DNA of 13,837 bases from contig SFNC01000070.1 of NCBI GenBank assembly GCA_004554255.1, positions 1 to 13,837 on the forward strand, read 5' to 3'. The translations under genes and the position numbers were made by a program. Each line of letters opens with the position of its first letter. Position 1 is the first letter of the stretch. This document shows, in pieces, positions 5,962-13,368 of the stretch. Source of the stretch: Bacteroidales bacterium. GTDB taxonomy: Bacteria > Bacteroidota > Bacteroidia > Bacteroidales > Muribaculaceae. The notes under the pieces are model-generated. The model had not been told where the DNA came from. It ran no database searches and saw only the letters and a list, made by a program, of their open reading frames with translations.

Positions 5962-6474
5962 TTAGATGTCAAGTAGGTTGCGCGACTTGTTGTCGCGGCT
6001 TTCAAGCGAAGTGATAACGTCGTTTACACGTTTGTTTGCCTTAAGCAGCATGCCGTATCGCGTGGCTATCTCGCCGGGCAGCTGTGCCTGCCCCAGCCAC
6101 TCCATCACAGTGGAATAATCCGCCCACCATTGCGATTCGGCGAATTCCTTCAGGGTCCAGTAAGTGTCGGCGGGGTCGTCGACCTGCACCAGCCTTTCGG
6201 CCTCCATACTCACGCGGTTTGACACCGCCTCGGCCTGAATCATCATGTTTGCGAGCTCGGCCGGGGAGAAATCGGCGTTCTGCCTGACCTTCTCAGCAAG
6301 CTCGTCAAGACCCTGGGCGTCAAAGCGTTGCGGCTGTTCGAGCACGGTATGTACCTCATCGGCCGGCGTGATGTCGGCCGGCACTTCGGTTTTCTTGGAG
6401 CAACCCGAGCAGCCGCCGAGAACAGCGGCCGCCAGAATTGCACAAGCGATAGAGATATTTCTGATAATCAGCAC
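5962..6474 (-). CDS. Small lipoprotein of unknown function
   Basis: The frame gives 170 residues from a GTG start at 6474-6472, two bases after the gpmI stop. No ATG lies near, and the GTG start places a normal lipoprotein signal: MLIIRNIS, a hydrophobic core, then lipobox LGGC with Cys22. A CSGCSKK stretch follows. The mature part is mostly predicted helical, acidic and rich in Glu, Ala, Gln and Trp (FAESQWWADYSTVMEWLG near 112-129), with no catalytic motif I recognise. It is probably anchored in the envelope. The packing between gpmI and bioG-bioC implies cotranscription but not a shared pathway. Confidence 0.8.
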   Translation of the reverse strand: MLIIRNISIACAILAAAVLGGCSGCSKKTEVPADITPADEVHTVLEQPQRFDAQGLDELAEKVRQNADFSPAELANMMIQAEAVSNRVSMEAERLVQVDDPADTYWTLKEFAESQWWADYSTVMEWLGQAQLPGEIATRYGMLLKANKRVNDVITSLESRDNKSRNLLDI

Positions 6475-6476
6475 TT

Positions 6477-8000
6477 TCAGTCGGCGATAAGGTCGTGTCC
6501 GGTCATGTCCTTGGGCAGTTCCAGGCCGAGGATATGAAGGATGGAGGGAGCCACGTCGGCAAGGATACCGTCCTTTACCTTAGCGTTTGCATCGGGGCTG
6601 ACGTATACGAAGGGTACAGGGTTGAGAGAGTGTGCGGTGTTGGGGGTGCCGTCGGCGTTGAGGGCGTGGTCGGCATTACCGTGGTCGGCGATGATTATCA
6701 CGCTGTAGCCATGGGCCTTAGCAGCCTCTACGACCTCGCGGACGCACTCGTCAATGGTCACCACAGCCTTCTCGATGGCCTTGTACACACCGGTGTGTCC
6801 CACCATGTCTCCGTTGGCAAAGTTTACAACGATGAGCTCATATTTCTCAGTGCCGATAGCGTCGCAGAGCTTGTCAGCGACAGTGAAAGCGCTCATCTCG
6901 GGCTGCAGGTCGTATGTGGCGACCTTCGGCGAGGGCACCAGGATGCGGTCTTCGCCGTCGAAAGGAGCCTCGCGGCCACCATTGAAGAAGAAGGTTACGT
7001 GCGCGTACTTCTCAGTCTCGGCTATGTGCAGCTGTTTCATGCCGCGGCGCGAGAGGAATTCGGCGAGGGTGTCGGGAACATCCTGCTTGTCAAAGATGAT
7101 ATGCACGCCCTTGAACGATGCGTCGTAGGGAGTCATGCAATAGTACTGCAGACCGGGGATTACGTGCATGTCGAATTCGGGCATGTCCTTCTGTGTGAGC
7201 ACCTCGGTGATTTCCTTGGCACGGTCGTTGCGGTAGTTGAAGAAGATGACCACGTCGCCTTCCTTGATGGTTCCGTCAACGTTTTTGTTATTGATGGGCT
7301 TGATGAACTCGTCGGTGACGTCGGCATCGTAGCTGTCCTGCATGGCCTTGACCATGTCGGTCGCCTGGGCGCCTTCGCCGCGAACCAGCAGGTCGTAGGC
7401 AACTTTTACGCGCTCCCAGCGGCGGTCGCGGTCCATAGCGTAGAAACGTCCGATAATAGAGGCAATCACACCGGTGCTTGTGGGCAGCGCGCAGTGGTCC
7501 TCCACCATCTGAATGAATCCTTTACCTGCGCGGGGGTCGGTGTCACGGCCGTCCATAAAGCAATGCAGAAATACCTTGTCAAGCTCGTATGCCTTTGCAA
7601 TGTCGCAGAGTGCGAAAAGGTGATCCATGCTGGAGTGTACGCCGCCGGTGGATGTAAGACCCATGATGTGCAGGGCTTTACCGGTGCGTTTTGCGTACTC
7701 GTAGGCAGCAACGATCTCGGGGTTCTTGCGGATAGAGCCGTCGGCAATAGCCTTGTTGATTTTCACCAGATCCTGGTAAACGATGCGTCCGGCGCCGATG
7801 TTCAGGTGGCCCACCTCGCTGTTACCCATCTGGCCGTCTGGGAGACCGACATTCTCGCCCGAAGCCTGAAGCTGCGAGTGAGGATACTTGGCCAGGAGTT
7901 CGTCCCAGTAGGGCGTGGGAGTGTTGTAGATAACATCGTCTTTGCCGTGGTCTCCAAGGCCCCAGCCGTCAAGAATCATAAGTAGTGCTTTCTGTGCCAT
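6477..8000 (-). CDS. gpmI: 2,3-bisphosphoglycerate-independent phosphoglycerate mutase
   Basis: This 507-residue cytosolic enzyme interconverts 3- and 2-phosphoglycerate in glycolysis and gluconeogenesis through a phosphoserine intermediate and bound metal ions. The alkaline-phosphatase-like core shows MILDGWGLGDH (residues 8-18, metal ligand Asp11), the nucleophile loop GNSEVGHLNIGAGR (59-72, Ser61), the inserted domain with GRFYAMDRDRRWERV and NYRNDRAKE, then VNFANGDMVGHTG and IIIADHGNAD carrying the second metal-site ligands. Length is typical for GpmI. The ATG begins the MAQKALLMILDGWG strand. No TTTG/TAnnTTTG promoter is seen in the 93-base gap before it, so it may be read from lptD or from an unrecognised promoter. 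The downstream genes follow with 2-base gaps. Confidence 0.97.
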   Translation of the reverse strand: MAQKALLMILDGWGLGDHGKDDVIYNTPTPYWDELLAKYPHSQLQASGENVGLPDGQMGNSEVGHLNIGAGRIVYQDLVKINKAIADGSIRKNPEIVAAYEYAKRTGKALHIMGLTSTGGVHSSMDHLFALCDIAKAYELDKVFLHCFMDGRDTDPRAGKGFIQMVEDHCALPTSTGVIASIIGRFYAMDRDRRWERVKVAYDLLVRGEGAQATDMVKAMQDSYDADVTDEFIKPINNKNVDGTIKEGDVVIFFNYRNDRAKEITEVLTQKDMPEFDMHVIPGLQYYCMTPYDASFKGVHIIFDKQDVPDTLAEFLSRRGMKQLHIAETEKYAHVTFFFNGGREAPFDGEDRILVPSPKVATYDLQPEMSAFTVADKLCDAIGTEKYELIVVNFANGDMVGHTGVYKAIEKAVVTIDECVREVVEAAKAHGYSVIIIADHGNADHALNADGTPNTAHSLNPVPFVYVSPDANAKVKDGILADVAPSILHILGLELPKDMTGHDLIAD

Positions 8001-8069
8001 AATATTTTGTCAGTTATTTTATTGTTGTTTTATTATTTATTGTACGCGCGCGAGGCCGTTATTCAGAAT

Positions 8070-8090
8070 AAACGCCCATGGCGTGCGTTT
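8070..8090 (-). terminator. Weak hairpin after the thioesterase gene
   Basis: Just after the thioesterase stop (8096-8094) the minus strand carries a 6-bp stem (aaacgc with gcgttt) around a 9-base loop, followed by att. An alternative inner pairing is also possible. It may attenuate transcription between the thioesterase and gpmI, but the stem is short and the T tract poor. Confidence 0.25.
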
Positions 8091-8093
8091 TTA

Positions 8094-8864
8094 TCATGTT
8101 GTTATAGTTTTTTCACGTTCCGTGAACGCAATCCGCGCGGTGATTACACGCTCGCCATCACGAATCATATCCACATTCGCGGCGGGATGGCCGTCAGCGT
8201 CTACACTTTCGCGTGCCGCTATCGTGAGTTTCTGCCCGAAAAGGCACTCGTGCACGTATGCTATCTCGAAGACATCCGGGGTGTATCGGTCAAAGAACTC
8301 AAGCGGCCACAGATTCAAGATATGCTCTATATACCGCACCGAATTCACATGACGGTTGAAGTCAAGGTCGGCATATCTCACGGCGTAATCCATTACGTTT
8401 GTCGCAGTGTCCAGAGCCACAGGCGGCATTTTACGCTGCTTGGCAACGTCGCAAACCAGGTCTGAGTTCACCATCGCGTCATCGGCGATGCCTTCCAGCT
8501 GTGCCACAGTGCGGTTCTTAATGTCTATCGCTACCCACACGGTGCGGACATATCCGATGGTGTTGCCGTCGGCATCGCTGACAATAAAGCAACGGTCGCT
8601 GTAAAAGCGCGTCCAGCCTTCTATCCACGTGGTAAGCGAGTAAGTGCTGTTTATGCCCGGCCACTGCCGCATACTGATGCTGACGCGCGAGAGTACCCAC
8701 CCTATTCCGCGGGGCTGGAGGTTTGCGTAACCGATACCCAGGCTGTTGGCATGTTCGGTGGCGACTTCTATGACGCGCTCGGTGAGCAGCGATACGGGCA
8801 TCTCGCCCTGCGCGTTACACTCGCCGGCGGTGAGAAAATATGTATGTGTATGGCTCTTTTGCAT
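8094..8864 (-). CDS. Acyl-ACP thioesterase (FatA/FatB-like double hotdog)
   Basis: The 256-residue protein should hydrolyse acyl-ACP to free fatty acid and so end or adjust chain synthesis in the cytosol. Two hotdog repeats are visible. The first has RVIEVATEHANSLGIG (30-45) and WVLSRVSISMRQWPG (56-70). The second has the catalytic segment DLDFNRHVNSVRYIEHIL (166-183; Asp168, Asn170 and His172 fit the family D-x-N-x-H) and YVHECLFG with acidic Glu206. Length matches bacterial members of the family. The ATG is ten bases after the lptD stop on the same strand, so the two are probably one transcript and both concern envelope lipids. Chain-length specificity cannot be read from the sequence. Confidence 0.9.
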   Translation of the reverse strand: MQKSHTHTYFLTAGECNAQGEMPVSLLTERVIEVATEHANSLGIGYANLQPRGIGWVLSRVSISMRQWPGINSTYSLTTWIEGWTRFYSDRCFIVSDADGNTIGYVRTVWVAIDIKNRTVAQLEGIADDAMVNSDLVCDVAKQRKMPPVALDTATNVMDYAVRYADLDFNRHVNSVRYIEHILNLWPLEFFDRYTPDVFEIAYVHECLFGQKLTIAARESVDADGHPAANVDMIRDGERVITARIAFTEREKTITT

Positions 8865-8874
8865 GTTGTTCTGA

Positions 8875-11718
8875 TTAATACCATGTTACACCGTTCGACA
8901 GCGACGACCGCTTATCGTACTTGAGGTCGGAGAGCATTGCCGATTTCACGGAGATGCTGAAGTTGTAACTCTTGTACGGGCCCACCGGGACGAATGACGC
9001 TCGCATTGACCAGCAATGCAGGTCACGGCTTATGTTGCAGTTCATGTACGCAAGCTTGTGGGTGTCGAAGTTATATGATGCCGTAAAGCTGAAATTCCAG
9101 TTTTTGGTGGGACGGATGTTGCCCGAGAAGCTCAGATTCTGCGTGATTTTTCCGTTATATTCCATCTTGCGCTTGTTAAATGACCCATACGCGTATCCGA
9201 TGGAGTAATTCACCGTGAGGTTCCACGGCACGGACCACTTCATGTATCCGTCGCTGTCGAAGTCCGGCATACTATTGTCGTTCTCCTCGTCCTCAAGGTC
9301 GCGGTCGTGCTCGGCTCCGGACTTATTGTTATTGTCTTTATCGCCTTTGTTGGCATCGTCGTCCTTGCTCTTCTTCTTGAAAGTGTCGTTGTTGAACGTG
9401 TACGAGAAAGAAGTACCGGTGGATGACAGGCGTCCGATACCCTTGCCCACGGTCCAGCGCGGTTTGTTTACGCGCACCGGGTTTCCGGCCTCGTTTAGCT
9501 CGTAGGTATATACGTCCCAGACGGCGGAGAGGTTCAGGTTGAAGCCCTTTGTAAGGCGCAGCATCACCGAAGTGTTGATGTTTGACCAGTTCAGCGAGTC
9601 GGCGGCGAAATTATAGCTCTGACTGTATGTCAGATTCTCGATCAGGGAGACTTTTTTCTCGCCGGTGGAATCGGCATCGCTCTTGACCTTCATTTCCAGG
9701 TTGTTGGCGATAGACCAGCTGACCTGACCCGTTTTTCCGCGCCCGGGAACGCCATATAATGCGTTGGGGAACAACGAGTAGACATGTTCCTGCATCTTGC
9801 CCTGATAATCGGGGCGCATATAGCTTCCGTAATATCCGAAGAAGGACGAACCGAAGTCGGGCGCACCGGAGAAGGACACCGTGGGAGTGATGACGTGACG
9901 TATCATCTTGATCTTGTCGCCCAGGAACTTAAGCGGGCGATAGAAACCATATATCTTAGTATCAAAAGACATAGACGCATTGAAATCCCACACGTTATAA
10001 AAGCTGTAGGAGGTGTCGCAGACCTCAACGGCGGCATTCGGGTCCCACATGCGGCGTACCTTCTGCGTGTACATACGGTCCGTAAGGTTGATGCTGGGCG
10101 TGATGTTGAAGTATTTGAACACATTGAAAGTCGCGCTTATGGGTATGGTATGGCGCATTGCATTGCGCCAGTCCTTGATAAGGCTCTTTTTAAAGAACAC
10201 ATCCTGCTTGGCCGTAAGAGAATTCTGCAGCTGGCCCTGGTAGGACAGGCGAATTTTCTCATACCATTTCTCGGCGCCCACAGCGCGTTTGCGCTTGAAG
10301 GGATAAACCTGGCTCAGCGAGATGTTCAAATTGGGGAAACTTACGCTGATAGTGGAGTCCTGTGTGCGCTGCGACACGTTCATAGATGTTGACAGTGACC
10401 ACTTTGTGTTCGGTATCTTATAGCTTAAGTTTATGGAAGAGCTCTTGGTGTTCTCAGTAAAGGCGTTGGAGTAATAACTGTTGAGGTCATTGCGGGTATA
10501 TCCGCTGGTGGTGAAGTTTACCGACGCACTAAGGCTGAGATTCGGATTCGCCTTGGCATCCTGCGAGTGACTCCAGAGCAGCTGGAAGTTAGTCTGCTTG
10601 GAATAGTCCGGCATGCCTTTATCGCCAAGGATGGTCTTAAGGTAGCTGATATTGAAGTTACCGCTGTACTTGTAGCGCTTGGCATACGTGGACCGTGCCG
10701 ACAGGCCCCATGAGCCCTTGGTATATATCTCGCCGGTGAGCGCCAGGTCAATATTCTGGTTTATAGCAAGATAGTAACCGCCATCGCGCAGATAGAAGCC
10801 TCGGTTATAGTCGTCACCGAAAGTGGGAACGATTATACCAGAGGAATATGAGTCACTGAAAGGGAAATATCCGAAAGGCAGAGCCAGCGGCAGCGGCAAT
10901 CCGGCAAGCACCATGTAAGTGGGGCCGGTCACTACATCCTTACCCGGACGCATCTTACCTTTTGTGAGCTGGAAATAAAAGTGCGGATGGTCATGCTCAT
11001 CGCAAGTGGTATATTTTCCGTTCTCAAAGTAATACACATCATCGGCACCCTTTTTAGAGACACCGCCAGTGAGGTAGCCCTCGCCCTGCTGGGTTACAAC
11101 ATTATGGATCAATCCCTTGCGGCTACGAAAGTTGTAGCGCATGGTATCAGCCTCGTAATCCGTGCCACCCTCGGTAAAGATGGGCCGTCCGACCAGCTCG
11201 TCGGTTGTGTCGCGGGTTCCAACAGCGAAAACCGTGTTAGAGCCGAGGTCAATCTCAAGCTTGGCAGCCGTAAGATCAAGGTCGCCGTATTTCACCTTGG
11301 TGTCGCCATACATAAATGCCGAATCGCGACCGACGAGAATCATGGAGTCTTTAGACGAAAAATCCACAACGGCATCCATATCAACCTTCTGGCGGCGTAT
11401 CCGCGAAGGCTTTTTGGGTACCGTGTCCTGCGCCGGAGAAACTATTGTATCGGCAATGACGGAGTCGGACTGCAGCGCGGAATCACCGAAAACATCTGCC
11501 GCCACCGGCGGAAGATGATAGCCAACACTGTCCGCAACCTCGGCAACACCACGTGCAGAAGGGACACTGTCATCGGCGACAACAGCGTTGTCGGCCGAAG
11601 CCCTACGGCTCTGCGTCATTGCCGCAATCCCCTGGTATATAAAGGAAAGCAGCAACAATAGTAGTGTATATATGATTGTCTTTTTCAACGGAGTCTGATT
11701 TTGCAGGCGCACCGGCAC
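8875..11718 (-). CDS. lptD: Outer-membrane LPS assembly protein LptD (OstA-like)
   Basis: This large protein of up to 947 residues fits the Bacteroidota LptD type, which inserts lipopolysaccharide into the outer leaflet. A hydrophobic segment at about 14-33 acts as signal or anchor. After a Ser/Asp/Val-rich linker comes an OstA/LptA-like beta-jellyroll region (about 110-260, with KDSMILVGRDSAFMYGDTKV and GKYTTCDEHDHPHFYFQ). The conserved LPLPLALPFGYFPF at 274-287 precedes a long beta-barrel rich in alternating aromatic strands, ending in TWY as outer-membrane proteins do. A very acidic, Lys/Asn-rich insert spans about 779-825. The upstream-most start is GTG at 11718; a GTG at 11712 or a TTG at 11688 (which gives MKKTIIYTLL, a better signal peptide) is also possible. 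A promoter at 11754-11785 fits all of these. Confidence 0.88.
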   Translation of the reverse strand: MPVRLQNQTPLKKTIIYTLLLLLLSFIYQGIAAMTQSRRASADNAVVADDSVPSARGVAEVADSVGYHLPPVAADVFGDSALQSDSVIADTIVSPAQDTVPKKPSRIRRQKVDMDAVVDFSSKDSMILVGRDSAFMYGDTKVKYGDLDLTAAKLEIDLGSNTVFAVGTRDTTDELVGRPIFTEGGTDYEADTMRYNFRSRKGLIHNVVTQQGEGYLTGGVSKKGADDVYYFENGKYTTCDEHDHPHFYFQLTKGKMRPGKDVVTGPTYMVLAGLPLPLALPFGYFPFSDSYSSGIIVPTFGDDYNRGFYLRDGGYYLAINQNIDLALTGEIYTKGSWGLSARSTYAKRYKYSGNFNISYLKTILGDKGMPDYSKQTNFQLLWSHSQDAKANPNLSLSASVNFTTSGYTRNDLNSYYSNAFTENTKSSSINLSYKIPNTKWSLSTSMNVSQRTQDSTISVSFPNLNISLSQVYPFKRKRAVGAEKWYEKIRLSYQGQLQNSLTAKQDVFFKKSLIKDWRNAMRHTIPISATFNVFKYFNITPSINLTDRMYTQKVRRMWDPNAAVEVCDTSYSFYNVWDFNASMSFDTKIYGFYRPLKFLGDKIKMIRHVITPTVSFSGAPDFGSSFFGYYGSYMRPDYQGKMQEHVYSLFPNALYGVPGRGKTGQVSWSIANNLEMKVKSDADSTGEKKVSLIENLTYSQSYNFAADSLNWSNINTSVMLRLTKGFNLNLSAVWDVYTYELNEAGNPVRVNKPRWTVGKGIGRLSSTGTSFSYTFNNDTFKKKSKDDDANKGDKDNNNKSGAEHDRDLEDEENDNSMPDFDSDGYMKWSVPWNLTVNYSIGYAYGSFNKRKMEYNGKITQNLSFSGNIRPTKNWNFSFTASYNFDTHKLAYMNCNISRDLHCWSMRASFVPVGPYKSYNFSISVKSAMLSDLKYDKRSSLSNGVTWY

Positions 11719-11753
11719 CGAAACAGGTGCGTAAGCATACGCCTAAAACGATG

Positions 11754-11785
11754 CAAATTTACAAAAAATCGCCCTTGTATGCAAA
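11754..11785 (-). promoter_or_regulatory. Bacteroidota-type promoter for lptD
   Basis: On the minus strand TTTG (11785-11782) is followed after exactly 20 bases by TAAATTTG (11761-11754), matching the TTTG/TAnnTTTG consensus. Transcription would start near 11747, about 30 bases before the GTG at 11718 or 60 before the TTG at 11688. The spacer ends in GATTTTTTG, as in the rfbD promoter. No equally good promoter faces the thioredoxin gene on the plus strand. Confidence 0.82.
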
Positions 11786-11887
11786 TTTTTAACCAGCCTT
11801 ATTACTATGCGAACAAAGTCTGCACCGGGAGCGTTGCTAATTAAAATAAACATTATTCTGTAATCTTCTTTCTAAATATCATTTACT

Positions 11888-12208
11888 ATGAACAAGCCCA
11901 TTCCCTTTGATAATGCAAAAATGGCCACCGGAGCAGTACTGATTGAGTTCTACGCATCCTGGTGCCCCCACTGCCGCAAGATGATGCCGATAGTTAAAGA
12001 AGTACGCGAACTTTTAGGCAGTATGGCTCCTGTATATCAATATGATATAGATGAATATCCTGACGCTGCCGATGAGGCCGGAGTCTCCAGTATTCCCACC
12101 TTTATTGTCTTTGACAACGGCAGGGAAATGTGGCGTTTTACCGGCGAACTCAGCGGTGACGAACTGCTTGCACAAGTCCAGGCCGCAATGGGCTCATACG
12201 TAAACTAA
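11888..12208 (+). CDS. Thioredoxin-fold protein with CPHC active site
   Basis: The 106-residue protein is one thioredoxin domain: VLIEFYASWCPHCRKM (17-32) with redox Cys26 and Cys29, and the cis-proline loop SSIPTF with Pro70. The CPHC dipeptide (Pro-His) is that of oxidising DsbA-type sites rather than the CGPC of housekeeping thioredoxin, which suggests a higher redox potential. There is no signal peptide or lipobox after the ATG, so the sequence itself points to the cytosol. The next gene, a VKOR-type membrane oxidoreductase, starts four bases after its stop, so the pair is likely cotranscribed and works as electron donor and acceptor. Confidence 0.9.
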   Translation: MNKPIPFDNAKMATGAVLIEFYASWCPHCRKMMPIVKEVRELLGSMAPVYQYDIDEYPDAADEAGVSSIPTFIVFDNGREMWRFTGELSGDELLAQVQAAMGSYVN

Positions 12209-12212
12209 CGCC

Positions 12213-13202
12213 ATGATTTTCAGCGATTTTCTCTCTGCCCTTGGCGTCGCCCACACCCAAAAGTACAGCGACAGGAGATTTAGCACCATGCCATTTATGT
12301 CGTGGTTCGGACTGTCAAAACTACTTTCCGAATACAATATTGACAATCAAGGAGTTACCCTTGCAGACAAATCGCAGATAAATGAGTTGCCCACCCCATT
12401 CATCACCCCTCTGAAGGGCGGTGAATGGGTTATTGTCACCCAAATTACAGACTGCACTATCAGCTACCTGACACAGGGAATTTCCGAGCAGGCTTTTGTT
12501 GAAAAATTCATCGCCGACTGGACCGGGAACGCGCTGTTAGCCGCCGCCCGCACCGACTCTTGCGAGCCGGATTACAGCAAGCACCGTCTTACTGAAATCA
12601 TGACTGTAATGCGCAATTATGCGCTTATAGCTTTACTTGCATTTATTATATGTTATTTGTTTATCTACAATAAATTATATAATAAATGGTGGGCATATCT
12701 TTTAGCGGTATTTTATGGTATAGGATTGGCCGCCTCCGCCGGACTCGTCATGAAAGATCTCGGTCTTAAAAGCAAGGCCCTGGACAATGTTTGCGCCACA
12801 CTGCGCAAGGGAGGCTGCGAAACCGTGATTAACACCGGCGGCACATTTCTGTACATCTTCCACTGGAGCCAGGTCGGCCTAACCTATTTCACAGTAAGTC
12901 TGATTGCTTTTCTTGCCTTTCCGACGATATGGCCCTGGCTTGCCCTACTGGGGGCATGCTGTCTGCCATATACGATATGGAGTTTATCGTATCAAAAGTG
13001 GGTGGCACACTCCTGGTGCACGCTGTGCGTGACTGTGCAGTCTACCTTCTGGATTATATTCGCACTATGGTTTCCGTCCGGCTGGTGGAGTAATCTTGAG
13101 TGGAGTTTCGCACCTATAGTATTACTTGCATGTTATGGTATCATAATGTTAAGCATCAATGTATTATATCCGGATATAAACCTCGCCAAAAAAGATGAAT
13201 AA
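12213..13202 (+). CDS. Vitamin K epoxide reductase (VKOR) family protein with N-terminal C39-like domain
   Basis: The 329-residue membrane protein probably moves electrons between protein thiols and a quinone. Residues 1 to about 125 resemble the inactive C39-peptidase-like domain found on Bacteroidota VKOR proteins (MPFMSWFGLSKLLSEYNI at 26-43, without the catalytic Cys). Hydrophobic segments lie near 136-152, 160-180, 212-235, 238-258, 273-290 and 300-318. The VKOR redox centres are visible: loop Cys194 and Cys202, spaced eight apart as in the family, and the quinone-side CTLC with Cys269 and Cys272. Relatives often carry a C-terminal thioredoxin domain; here that partner is a separate gene just upstream. 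The first membrane segment is additional to the usual core and affects topology. AT-rich composition at 12610-12700 reflects the hydrophobic codons. Confidence 0.9.
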   Translation: MIFSDFLSALGVAHTQKYSDRRFSTMPFMSWFGLSKLLSEYNIDNQGVTLADKSQINELPTPFITPLKGGEWVIVTQITDCTISYLTQGISEQAFVEKFIADWTGNALLAAARTDSCEPDYSKHRLTEIMTVMRNYALIALLAFIICYLFIYNKLYNKWWAYLLAVFYGIGLAASAGLVMKDLGLKSKALDNVCATLRKGGCETVINTGGTFLYIFHWSQVGLTYFTVSLIAFLAFPTIWPWLALLGACCLPYTIWSLSYQKWVAHSWCTLCVTVQSTFWIIFALWFPSGWWSNLEWSFAPIVLLACYGIIMLSINVLYPDINLAKKDE

Positions 13203-13368
13203 TTTCAATATCCCGTCATCGGCAAAGATTTTGTCGCCGTTACAAATGAACAATATCAAGTTCGTACGCAACCATACGCTGGTCACCCCAAAAGTACTTG
13301 CACGCGAAGCATGCGAATGTCCCGAAAATTCCGTATCTTTGCACTCGCAACCAAAGAACAACCAATGA
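13195..13368 (+). CDS. Possible small peptide gene (57 residues) with Cys-x-Cys
   Basis: An ATG at 13195 in the end of the VKOR gene (8-base overlap) opens a frame of 57 residues ending in TGA at 13366-13368. It overlaps the start of the next gene as ATGA. The peptide begins MNNFNIPSSAKILSPLQMNN, continues with IKFVRNHTLVTP, and has an ACEC motif with Cys40 and Cys42. The N-terminal layout (short polar start, ILSPLQMNNI) recalls leader regions of Bacteroidales RiPP-like precursors, though the usual Gly-Gly is absent. Its position behind a thioredoxin and a C39-like/VKOR protein fits a secreted or redox-modified peptide. Against it, the last third coincides with a promoter for the next gene. 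No function is claimed. Confidence 0.5.
   Translation: MNNFNIPSSAKILSPLQMNNIKFVRNHTLVTPKVLAREACECPENSVSLHSQPKNNQ
13334..13341 (+). promoter_or_regulatory. -7 box of a probable promoter for the DUF4924 gene
   Basis: TATCTTTG matches TAnnTTTG and lies 24 bases before the ATG at 13365. No good TTTG is found 19-20 bases upstream (CATG there), so the promoter is weaker than those of rfbD and lptD. It sits inside the small peptide frame. Confidence 0.55.

Noticed and set aside
5111..5965. Plus-strand frames opposite bioG-bioC
   Set aside because: The minus strand encodes a clear two-domain enzyme; the plus frames have no motif or promoter.
6495..7985. 496-residue open frame antisense to gpmI
   Set aside because: gpmI is an unmistakable full-length enzyme on the minus strand. 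The antisense frame is open because of codon bias in a GC-rich gene and shows no domain.
8001..8093. Promoter for gpmI
   Set aside because: No TTTG or TAnnTTTG is present on the minus strand in the gap. The region is AT-rich but has no supported promoter motif.
11786..11887. Promoter for the thioredoxin gene
   Set aside because: The best -7 candidate (TAATCTTC near 11861) misses the consensus and has no TTTG at the right distance, so I did not annotate it.
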